Assembly (NCBI GenBank): GCA_947069175.1
Contig: CAMTDV010000030.1
Coordinates: 102,572,411-102,636,410, forward strand
Direction: 5' to 3'
DNA from: Scalesia atractyloides
Lineage: Eukaryota > Streptophyta > Magnoliopsida > Asterales > Asteraceae
Length of the DNA: 64,000 bases
The notes below the pieces were generated by a model. That model made no database searches. It was not told the DNA's origin and saw nothing but the letters and a program-made list of their open reading frames with translations. Position 1 is the stretch's first letter. Every line of letters starts with the position of its first letter. Made by a program: the position numbers and the translations under genes. Shown here in pieces: positions 11,169-21,900 of the stretch.

Positions 11169-14100
11169 ATGGCAACTAGGCAACAAGAAATGGAAAGGTT
11201 AGAGAAGTTAGCGCAGGGTAATGCTAGCTTGATTGAGTCTCAGCAAGCAATTTTAGACCAGAATTCAGAGGCTATTCGGTTGTTACAAATCAGTATGACA
11301 ACATTGGTGACTCAAATGACAGAAATTAACAACAAGATGAGCCATGATCGAGGTGGGGGTCACCAAGGTCGGTTGATACGGCCCGGGAAGGTAGATTTTC
11401 CGAAATTCAATGGTAATGAAGTGGAAGGTTGGGTGATACGCCGCAACCATTACTTTGCAGTAGACAAGACTCCTGAATTTGCGAAAGTACATTACGCAGT
11501 TATCAATTTGGAAGGTGCAGCCTTAGATTGGCATCAAGGTTATTTTGATAGTCAAGATCGAGAAATTGAAGACATTACTTGGGATGAGTACTCAAGATCC
11601 ATTATAAATCGGTTTTCAGAGAGACTTTCACAGGATCCTATGGAAGAGTTGAAGAACCTCCATCAAACAGGTTCGTTACAAGATTAGACTAAAGAGTTTG
11701 ATTCATTGCTTAATAGAGTCAAACTAACAGATGAATATGCTGCTAGTTTGTTTGTGGGGGTTAAAACCAGAAATTCGTTGTTTAGTCAAAAATTTTAGGC
11801 CAAGATCCATGAGAGATGCTATAACTATGGCTAAGCAGCAGAGTGTAGTCTATGCAACACTATTTGGGGATAAAGAAAATAAGGTCAGTTCTATTAATGT
11901 AAGCAATCACATTAATAGTAATAGTGCCAAGGAAGGGGGAAACTCTGTCAATACATTAGCATTGTTACCTACACCCCCTGCCAATAAGATGCTTAAAAAT
12001 GTTAAAAAGGTACCTGCAAAAGTGGCTGAAGAAAAAAGGGCCAGAAATGAGTGTTTTTGGTGTGACGAAAGGAATACACCAACACATAAGTGTAAGTTCA
12101 AACACTTATATGTGTTAGAAATCCATGGGGATGATGATATAGAAGATGAAGATGGTGATACTTCTGGAGTATTACAAGCTATGAATTTAGATCCTCAAAT
12201 TCCCATCCATGCAATAATGGGAGTTAATTCTTTTTCAACTATGAGAATTGTGGGGACTATTGGTACTAGGCAAATCCAGATTTTGATTGACTCGGGCTCC
12301 ACTCATAATTTCCTTGATTCTAAGCTTGCATCCAAACTGCAATGCTTCACAAAAGGGGTGCCAGTCATGAAGGTAAGAGTGGCAAATGGGAAGAATTTAG
12401 ATTGCAACCAATTATGTAAAGACTTTCAGTGGCTTATGCAAGGGGTGTGGTTTAAAACAGATGTTTTACTCCTACCACTAGACAATTATGATATGGTTCT
12501 TGGGGTTCAATGGCTACAATCCCTTGATGATATAGTCTGGAACTTCAAGGCATTAACCATGCAATTTAAGGTAGATTCAAAGGTAATCATGTTAAAGGGA
12601 TCTAATAGCAATGAGGTATCCTTGTGTTCAGTGGAGAGGTTAACAAATATATTGGAGAAGGATAACCCTATGGTACAGGTGCAATTATATAGTATGCAAC
12701 TGGAAAATGGGTCATTCCAACATCAATCATCAATATTGGTTGTCAACCTAATGATGAAATGAAGGCCTTGTTGCAAGAGTTCAAGGATGTTTTCCAAACT
12801 CCAAAGACTTTGCCTCCTGACAGGAGTTGTAACCACAGAATCCAGTTGATAGATGAGAAGGTCAACATTAATCAGAGAGCATATCGATATCCTGTGGGCC
12901 AGAAGGATGTAATAGAAAAGATGGTGCAAGAGATGTTAGATATGGGTGTTATAAGGCATAGTGTCAGCTCTTTTGCTTCTCCAGTAGTTTTGGTAAAAAA
13001 AAGATGGAACCTGACGACTTTGTGTTGATTATAGAAGGTTGAATGATCAAACTATAAAAAACAGATTTCCTATTCCTCTCATTGAGGAATTGTTGGAAGA
13101 ATTGGGAGGAGCAGTAGTATTTTCAAAGCTGGATCTCAGATCCGGATATCATCAAATTAGAATGCATGAAGATGATATCCATAAAACCGCATTCAGAACC
13201 CACCAAGGTCTATTTGAATTTCTGGTTCTTCCTTTTGGGTTAACAAATGCTCCAGCAACCTTTCAAGGTCTTATGAATGTTGTGTTCCAAAAATTATTAA
13301 GGAAATCTGTGCTCATATTCTTTGATGATGTGCTAGTCTATAGCAAGTCTATGAAGCAGCATGTGCAGGATCTAAGAGAAGTTCTGCAATTGTTCAGAGA
13401 TAATCAATTGTATGCAAAGGAATCCAAATGTAGTTTTGGTGGGTCTCAAATTGAATATTTGGGGCATGTCATTTCCAAAGACGGTGTGGCTACTGATCCA
13501 TCAAAAGTAGAGTCTATAAAGAATTGGCCTACTCCTACAAATATTAAACAGTTAAGAGGGTTTTTGGGCCTAACTGGTTACTATAGGAGGTTCATTGCTT
13601 CCTATGGAGCTATGGCTAAACCTCTCACTCAGTTGCTTCAAAAAGATGCTTTTAAATGGTCAAATGAAGCCCAGCTGGCTTTTGACAGATTGAAATTGGC
13701 TTTAACTACCACACCAGTTTTAGCATTGCTAGATTGGTCAAGAGAATTTGTGGTAGAAACTGATGCCAGTTCAAAAGGTCTTGGAGCAGTTCTTATGCAG
13801 GATAAGCACCCCATTGCTTTTGTAAGTAAAGCCTTATCTGCTAGACAATGCACCTTGTCTGTTTATGAAAAAGAACTCTTAGCCATCTTACTAGCTGTTA
13901 AGCATTGGCATCAGTATCTTATTATGAAGCATTTTACTATAAAGACAGACCAAAAAAATTTGAAACATTTATTGGAGCAGAAAATTACTACTCCATTACA
14001 ACATACATGGTTAAGCAAGCTAATGGTCTATGATTATGATATTGTCTATAAGAAAGGAGTAGATAATAATGTTGCTGATGCTTTATCTAGAGTACATGGG

Positions 14101-15545
14101 GTCACATTATTTCAAATGGCAGTCTCTTCTTATGATCCACTTCTTCTCCAAAGGATTAAAGCACATTGGGAAACTGATGTTATTGCTCAGCAACTAATTC
14201 AAAGATTATCATACGTGAAGTCACTCGGAATATAGAGTGGAATGGTAGTTTATTAACTAGAAAGAAGAAATTATGGATTGGGCAAGATCAAAGTTTGAGA
14301 AATGACATTTTGTTGCTATGTCATGCCTCTCCTTTAGGAGGTCATTCAGGATACAACCAACAATTCAGAGATTTAAAGACATGTTCTATTGGAGAGGGGC
14401 TTCTAAAGATATTAAAGCCCTAATAAAGAAATGTGATGTATGTTTGAAGGCCAAATATGAAACAGTAGCTACTCCTGGGCTATTGCAACCATTACCTACT
14501 CCTAAATCCATTTTCACAGATGTTTCAATGGATTTTATAAGTGGCTTACCCAAATCCGGGGGTAAAGATGTAATTTTGGTGGTAGTTGACCGTTTCACTA
14601 AATATGGTCATTTTATAGCTTTAAAGCATCCTTTCACGGCTGTGAATATGGCTCAAGTGATAATGGATAACGTTTTCAAACTGCATGGGTGTCCTCAGAC
14701 CATTGTCTCAGACAGAGATCCTTTGTTCTTGGAAGGTATTTTTGAGATTGCAAGGAATAGATCAGGCCCTTTCAACTGCTTACCATCCACAGTCGGATGG
14801 ACAAACAGAGGTCTTAAAGAGATGTTTAGAGACCTACCTTAGGTGCATGGCTATGTCTGAACCAGCTTCTTGGTCAAAATGGCTTCCTCTTGCTGAATGG
14901 TGGTATAATAACACATGGCATTCTGCCATTCGTATGTCTCATTTTAAGGCTTTGTATGGTATTGAAGCTCTAATACACTTGCCACACATTCTTTCTGATA
15001 CTCAAGTTGAAGATTTGGAGCTTTGGTTTTCAAATAGAGAGTTAATGATCATCACTCTTAAACATGCATTGGAGAAAGAAAAAAAATCGTATGAAACAAT
15101 TTGCAGATTTGAAAAGAAGTGAAAGAAGCTTCAAGGTAGGAGACTGGGTCTACTTAAAGCTGCAGCCACATGTGCAATCTTCATTACGAACACATAAGTA
15201 CTCTAAGCTGTCTCAGAAGTACTATGGGCCATTTTTAATAATAAAGAAGATTGGTGCAGCTGCTTATACGTTGGACCTTCCAGCAGGTTCCCAAATTCAC
15301 CCTACCTTTCATGTTTCTTTGTTAAAACAGGCTTATGGTCCACCTGCACAACAAATACAGTTGCCTAATGCAGAACCAACAGGGTTGCAGCCTTTGCAAT
15401 CTTAGAGAGAAAGCTGGCAAGACAAGGACAAAGACCGGTGGTTAAGTTCTTGGTTCAGTGGAAGGATTTACCCCTACATGATGCTACTTGGGTAGTTGCT
15501 TCAGAGTTTGTGACTAGATTTCCAGAGTTTGATGTTAATTCTTGA
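11169..15545 (+). pseudogene. Chromovirus gag-pol, broken reading frame
   Basis: The gag start ATG is at 11169. A zinc-knuckle-like CFWCDERNTPTHKC occurs near 12047, the protease motif IDSGSTHNFLD near 12285, the reverse transcriptase block with FFDDVLVYS near 13320, the RNase H block ETDASSKGLGAVL near 13757, the integrase zinc region and core (SMDFISGLP; SDRDPLF) at 14300-14720, and a C-terminal chromodomain (VKFLVQWKDLP) ending at the TGA 15543-15545. The frame is broken by a stop at 11685-11687 and by frame changes near 11757, 12760, 13010, 14230, 14750, 15110 and 15405. It therefore cannot make a complete polyprotein. Confidence 0.9.
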
Positions 15546-15575
15546 GGACAAGAATTTTTAAAAAGAAGGGAGTAT

Positions 15576-15796
15576 TGTTACATGTTAAAAATAGTCAGGG
15601 GTATAATAGTAATTGTGTTCAAATAAGTAGAGGGACTGTATGTAGTGTTGTCAAAGTTCAGGTACTTGTTTGTAAATAGTTGGTTAGGTTGTTGAGTCGG
15701 TATATGAGATAGTTGCATCAATTGTAATCATCATCTGGATAATGAATTGAGCTTTCCATCTCTTACGATTCTTCTTGTTCAATTCTATTCCTATCA
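15576..15796 (+). repeat. 3' LTR of the chromovirus, preceded by a purine tract
   Basis: 221 bp. It is preceded by the purine-rich tract 'aaaaagaagggagtat' at about 15560-15575, the plus-strand primer. Five substitutions distinguish it from the 5' LTR. Confidence 0.95.
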
Positions 15797-15898
15797 GAAT
15801 ATTACCTTCCAATCGGAAAAAGCGGAGTCGTGTTTTGTGCGTGAACATTTTTCTCTCTTAACGCCGGTGCGGTGGTTACGGTGATGTTGACGGTTCAT

Positions 15899-18800
15899 AC
15901 CATCGTGTTCCGCCGTGACGTTTGCCCGTTACAGAAGATGAAACCGCTTTATTGGTGTAGAGGCGCGGTTATGCGTTTAAAGTGCGTGAATAGTCCTATA
16001 ACTATTGTGTTGTTTCCAGTATGAACCTTCAAGTAATATTATTTGCTATTTAGTCCTTAACTGAAAAACATTTTCATAATTTAGTCCGGCGAGGGGCTCT
16101 TTTGGGAGGTGATGTGGCGCATAAATGCATAATGAGTGGTGGGTTGTGTTTGGAGGGTCTTTAATTATTCATGGATTTTTATTTTTTTGAAACAATAAAA
16201 GAAAAGGTGAGCCCCTTCCACACCTCCTCTCACTCCGTGTTTTTATAGGGCTTGAAGAGGAAATCCCTCTTTAGTGGTGTGACTATCGTGTAACGCTTTA
16301 TGTCTCATCTTCAAACCCCTTTACACAAGTAGTCTAAACAGAGACAACAATATTACGTGTTTTTCACATTTTCCTTCAACTTTACAATAAAATCAAAACA
16401 ATCTTTACAACTTTATTTGGTTCCTTTAATTAATGGGATATTAACCTCTAATAATCCTTACTAGACGTTATTGGTCAATGCCATTGCATTCCCACGTTTT
16501 TTTATTCCCCCTGACAATCCCATATTTCAACTATTTTTTCTCCACCGGTCCTCAGTTAAAATAACTCAACGGAATTAAGTTTTTTTCCGAATTACAAACC
16601 GACTTACTTTGAAATTTGTTTGGATAAAAAAATTAAATCACCTTTCCGATAACGAAAATGATCTCCAATACTGGTTTTATAGTTGTTTTGGTAATAGACT
16701 GGACTGGGCAGTTAGACTGGGAACCAAATACATTATTAATCCAGTTAAGTCTATTTAAACTGGCAAGTTTACGATCTGGTTGAACCAACAAACATGATTG
16801 TGTGCCGACCCCTATTTTCTACTTACAAGCTCATACTTTCTTTAATACAAATATATTTGTATTGATTAAAAACCTATACGAGGCAATAACCACAAGATCG
16901 GTGGCATGATAATCATGAGGATAAGGAAAAGGTAAGCAAGTTGGCACATTCTTTTGAAGGTGGGATATTGAATAAGTGGCGTACAGAAAAAAATGTTTTC
17001 ATTCGATAACGTTATACAAAATTAAAGTAGCAATATATTATTCAACTAGAAAATCATAAAACTAATCATTACAGATTTTTTCGACGCACCGTTTCAAAAT
17101 TAAAAAAATAATTATATTAATAACAAATATTTATATGATATACTTGCATATCTACTTTAGCTCGTGTATCAAACTTTACTTGGTAAACACGGACAAAAAT
17201 CATACCATAAATATCAACCCGTTCACGTACCACCTTTCGTTCTCATACCATGCACATTAAGGCATTTATGCATACATAAGCTTGGTTCATATATACGATA
17301 CACATTAAGGCATTTATGCATACACGAGTTTGGTTCACATATTGGTTGGTGTCAACTCATGCATGGACGTTTAAGGTAAGAAGTAAAATCATAACTTCAT
17401 AACACATTTGAAAACATAATATAAAGAGAGATCTTAGTTATTTATGCCGACTTAATGAAAGCAATCAAATAGCTAGATAACTCAATGATTAAATCAAAAG
17501 CTTCAAGTAACCTAAGGTTTCTTGACATATATAAAATTCAATAGTCAAAACAAATCTAAATAAATAATGTACTAAAGAAAATTCAAATAAAAGATAAATA
17601 ATATTGAAAATTCAAATAACGAGATAATCCATATAGGCCGGGTCTATCCGCATAAGTTATGTATCAGTTATTTTTTACGTGTGTTACATTATGCTATTAA
17701 CTTGTTAGAAAGTAGAAACAGTTAGTAAGACACAAACTATATTAGGGGAAGGTAGTACACAACCATTTTAGCACTGAAATTCATCATTCTTGTTGAAAAC
17801 CTTCCATACGTTGTCATGGATAGGATCACCATGAGTACAAGTCACCCATATGCATTTGAACTCGTAGCTCAACGCTATCAACTTATTAAAAGTTGAGAGC
17901 ATGGCTGGTGGACATGTGACCACCTAAAAAGCCGATTTAGAGTATTAACTATTAAATTAAATACTTATCTACACTTCACCTTCTTTTATTAATCTCTATA
18001 ATTACATAACATGTTCGGATGATTAATTGGGCGTCGCAATCATGCTATCCCAAACAACTTCCTGCTGAACTTTTCACAAACTATTCGCTAAACGTTCAGT
18101 TTGTTTAGAACCGTACTAATATCTCAAGCATGTCCAAGATTCAAATCATAAGGCTTATTAATTGTGCATGATACAAAGTTTTCTACTAGGGAATGAGGCT
18201 CATTAAATGTGTCATTAAAACAACTATCATCAAATAGAGTAAACAAGATAGACGCCTCCAATCCTTCCCATCATTGCTCAATAATTTTGGTAATTTTCAG
18301 AGACATGGGACCCCCTTGTCGCTACTTTAAACACCATATGGCCGTTCAAGCTTTTGTTTTTGGTCTTTTTATTTCATTAATTTCCTCACTTCACTTCTGT
18401 TTTCTGATTTTTTTTCTTCATTTTCCTTTTGGCTCTTCTTTCTTGTTCCTTTTTACACAGAATCACATATTGTCCAAAAAATGCGATCATATTTCTTTGT
18501 TTTCTTTCTCTTTTCTGCATTTCTTGTGAAATATTGACCAAAAGTGCTATCAAGATACCTTTTCGGCACTGATTTTGGAAAAAAAGTTTTCACCTTTTTA
18601 TGTTTTTCTGGATTAAAAAACAAAATCTGTTGATGGGTATTTGATAATTTGATCAAGCAGTCACTTTTTCAAACTGGGTATCTTTCATTTTGGTAAATCT
18701 TGATGCTTTTGGGCACTAACTAGTGAAAGTTAAAAGCTTTCTTGTTATATTTGTGTTGGTTTCTTGGAAAAATGATGAAAAAGATGGTATTCAATGCTGG

Positions 18801-18920
18801 GTGTACAATGATTTGAAGAAACAGGGGTTTGTTAATTCTGGGCAAATTTCTTGCTGTTTTGGGGCACACATAGTCAAAGTGTAGTTTTTTTAATATATTT
18901 TTTGTTGGTTTTATTGGAAA
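15899..18920. other. Divergent intergenic region between ET and kinase
   Basis: About 3 kb between two divergently oriented genes (ET on minus, kinase on plus), so it should hold both promoters. The only clear structure is a 48-bp-period direct repeat at 17253-17338. The last 500 bp before the kinase start are pyrimidine-rich and look like 5' UTR. No exon was recognised. Confidence 0.6.
17253..17338. repeat. Two-copy 48-bp tandem repeat
   Basis: The unit begins 'cacattaaggcatttatgca' at 17253 and again at 17301, with about 38 bp well conserved in each copy. It is non-coding and of unknown role. Confidence 0.8.
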
Positions 18921-21900
18921 ATGATGAAAAGGCAAAAGAGTAGTAGAGTTAAAGATCATGTAGGAGAAAGAGTTGTGCTTATTGCTGTGAAAGCATCAAG
19001 AGAAATTTCAAGAAATGCTTTGACTTGGGCTTTGACCCATGTTGTTCAACCTGGTGATTGTTGTAAATTGCTGGTGGTCATCCCCGCTCCCACTTCAAGT
19101 AATCCATTTAATCCCATTTATATGTTATTCTGTGTTTGTTGCAATTTAGGGTTCATAAGTAGGCGTGCAAACGAGCCGAGCCAAGCCCGAGCTCGACTAG
19201 GCTCTAGCTCGAGCTCGAGCACTGCTCGATTCAAGCTTTGTTTCTGAAACTCGAGCTCGACTTATAGGTAGTTTATTAAGCTCTAGCTCGGGCTCGACTC
19301 TTTTATTATTTATTAATTAGTAATTATAATTATAATTATTATTTTATATATAAGTTAGTTGTTTTTTCATCATTTTTTATAAATGCTATTATTATTATTA
19401 TTTAAATATATATTTAATATATTAATTATAATTAAATAAACAGTGGGCTCGTTTAGGCTTGTGAGCCGACTCGAGCTCAATAAGTGAAGCTCGAGCTCGA
19501 CTAAGCTCGGAAACAAGCGGAGCTCGAGTAGCTCGCGAGGAGGCTTGTTTACACCCCTATTCGTAACTAATTATAAGTTCTCTTTTAAGGTCTTGCAAGC
19601 ATTTAGCATGCATGTAGCTTGAGCTCAAGAGTTTATTTTCATCTTTAAGTGGGTGTCTACAGTTTTGGTATTTGTAAGCAAGCCCTCATTACATAACTAA
19701 TCTTAAGTGGAGAGCGCGTGCACGCTTGCACATAAAGCTTAAAAGATATAGTGGGAGAGAAAAAGAGAGTTACATAACCACCTTTGGTATCATGTTAAAA
19801 ACAAAAGGATAGAAGTATCTATGCATTCTCGCGATTGTTATACTAGATCTGTATTTATCAACCTTTTATATACAAACCAATTACATAGAGCCTTATTCTT
19901 GACCATAACCTATGAAGTAAATGCTATCACTCTTTGACCTTTTCAGGTCATAAGTTATGGAAATTTTCAAAATTCAACAGCGACTGCACGACGGGGCAAT
20001 GGAAAAATCTTTCGGGCGATAGAGATCGGAAGGACGATATCACTGAAGCATGCTCTCAAATGATGCTTCAACTACATAATATATATGATCCTGACAAAGT
20101 ATGTGTTTTTTTTTGGTATTTTTTGTGATTAATCTTGGAGATTTTCTAATAAATTCATCTTGTTTGATTTTTTTTGATAGATAAAGATGAAGATTAAGGT
20201 CATTTCTGGTACCCCATGTGGAGCAGTGGCTGCTGAAGCAAAGAAAACCCAAACACAATGGGTTGTTTTGGATAGGTAACTGCATATATTTCTTTATAGC
20301 AAATTGATACATAAACACATGTTAAATATAACTAGTTTTAGAGTAAAGTACACGAATAGTTCTTGTGGTTGACCAAAATTTTGGATTTAATCCTTAGCTC
20401 TCCAAAAATACACAGATGGTCCCTGTGGTTTGCACTTTGTAACGCATTTAGTCCCCAACTTTTGCCAAAAGTACATGGATGGTCCCTATGGTTTGCACTT
20501 TGTAACACATTTAGTCCCTAACTTGGACCTGCTGAAACTTTAGATTTGTTAGTTGGGGACTAATTGCATTACAAAGTGCAAACCACAAGGACCATCCGTG
20601 TACTTTTGAAAAGCTAGGGACTAAATATAAAATTTTGATTAACCACAGGGACCATTCGTGTACTTTACTTAGTTTTATTAATAAAAGTAGTGTCATATCA
20701 GAAATGACCCGTAACACTACATAAACATAATCAGGTTTGGAATTGTTATATTATAACCCGTTCAATAAATAGGTCATATTCGGGTTGACTCGTTTCATTA
20801 AACGGGTCGTGTGCTGGTTAATACCTTCAACTCGTTTAATCAAACAACATGTTAAACCCATTTATTATAATTCGTTACAGGAACCTGAAAAAAGAGGCAA
20901 AAGTATGCATGGATGAGATAGAATGCAACGTAGTCGTAATGAAAAAGACTCGACCACAAGTCCTTCGTTTAAATTTAATCGGATCACCAACGAAACAACT
21001 CGAAAACATCACTTCTTGTTCAGAAACTCCATCACACAGTATCAAACAAACCGAACCCATTTGGAACACAACAAAAGTCCCAAATGTAACCCCCGTAAGC
21101 AGCCCTGAACACTCATCCGTCACCACAAACAACCACAACACGTCATCGTTATCAACATCAGACGTCGGGTTTTCCCCGTTTGTGGTAATGGATCATGACT
21201 GGGACACAAAAAAAGACCGGTTTCTTGACGAATATTCTGATTCTGATTCAGATACCGAAAATATAAGCTCGTCGCCTTCGACGAGCTTATTTTTAAGCTC
21301 GTCTAACGAGTTCCCAAAATCGCACAACCCGATTACAAACACACTATGTGTCAAAGTCTCCGAACTTAACTCCACCAAAATGGTTCCATTAACGAGACAC
21401 CTTCCGTCTAAATCTCCGTCGCTCTGTTCGAAATGTCGGCATAAGGCGCCTGTGTTCGGAAAACCGCCGAAATGGTTCAGTTTTATGGAGCTTGAAGAGG
21501 CTACGGCTGGGTTTTCGGGGGCTAACTTTTTGGCGGAAGGTGGGTTTGGGTCTGTGCACAGAGGGGTGCTGAAAGATGGTCGAATGGTTGCGGTTAAACA
21601 GCATAAGATCGCTAGCTCGCAAGGTGATAACGAGTTTTTCTCGGAAGTTGATGTTTTGAGCTGTGCACAGCATCGGAATGTTGTGATGCTGATCGGGTTT
21701 TGTGTCGAGGGTGGTCGAAGGTTGCTTGTTTATGAGTATATTTGCAACGGTTCTTTAGATTCTCACCTTTATGGTACATATCTTTTTTTTAACTGTTTAG
21801 ATGCATAAAACAGCTTAAATATTGTTATTTTAAGAAAATTTAATGTTGCTAAAACCGGACCGGCTGGTGGGAGCGATATCCGGACCTCTATTTGGTTCGG

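Larger units (their letters stand above)
10758..15796 (+). mobile_element. Ty3/gypsy chromovirus, full-length but degenerate, with 5-bp TSD
   Basis: A 5,039-bp element with 221-bp LTRs (TG...CA), a Met-type primer-binding site, gag-pol, a purine tract and a perfect 5-bp duplication GAATA (10753-10757 and 15797-15801). Domain order gag, protease, RT, RNase H, integrase, chromodomain places it among chromoviruses; the small size and short LTRs suggest the Reina clade. The two LTRs differ at 5 of 221 sites, so the insertion is fairly young. It lies antisense in ET intron 1, within ten bases of the exon-1 donor. Confidence 0.95.
6677..15898 (-). pseudogene. ET2: EFFECTOR OF TRANSCRIPTION (ET/HRT) gene, GIY-YIG domain, probably inactivated
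   Basis: ET factors are plant nuclear regulators combining a GIY-YIG nuclease-like fold with Cys/His 'ET' repeats. Exon 1 (15898-15806) encodes 31 residues ending TKHDSAFSDWK before donor GT. Exon 2 (8747-8394) carries GACDWEDY, THNLPNC, GLYELG and VYLGQADNVRTRLQQYGRDG (the GIY..YIG core with its Arg) and later FSDIFSYGFAIAFRW. Exon 3 (7332-6677) has KKDAEKTES and KTFDYAWN, then one intact ET repeat (C-X9-C ... RCADHK). Lesions: an in-frame TAG at 8469-8471 in exon 2, no GT donor after RWA at 8394, a one-base shift near 7285 after DYAWNRGMN, and a second ET repeat that has lost its first Cys. Intron 1 is about 7 kb and holds a chromovirus and nested MITEs. Sequencing error could explain single lesions but hardly all of them. 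Confidence 0.85.

Noticed and set aside
18209..18529. 106-codon ORF upstream of the kinase
   Set aside because: Phe/Leu-rich translation of the pyrimidine-rich 5' UTR; no family motif and not spliced to the kinase frame.
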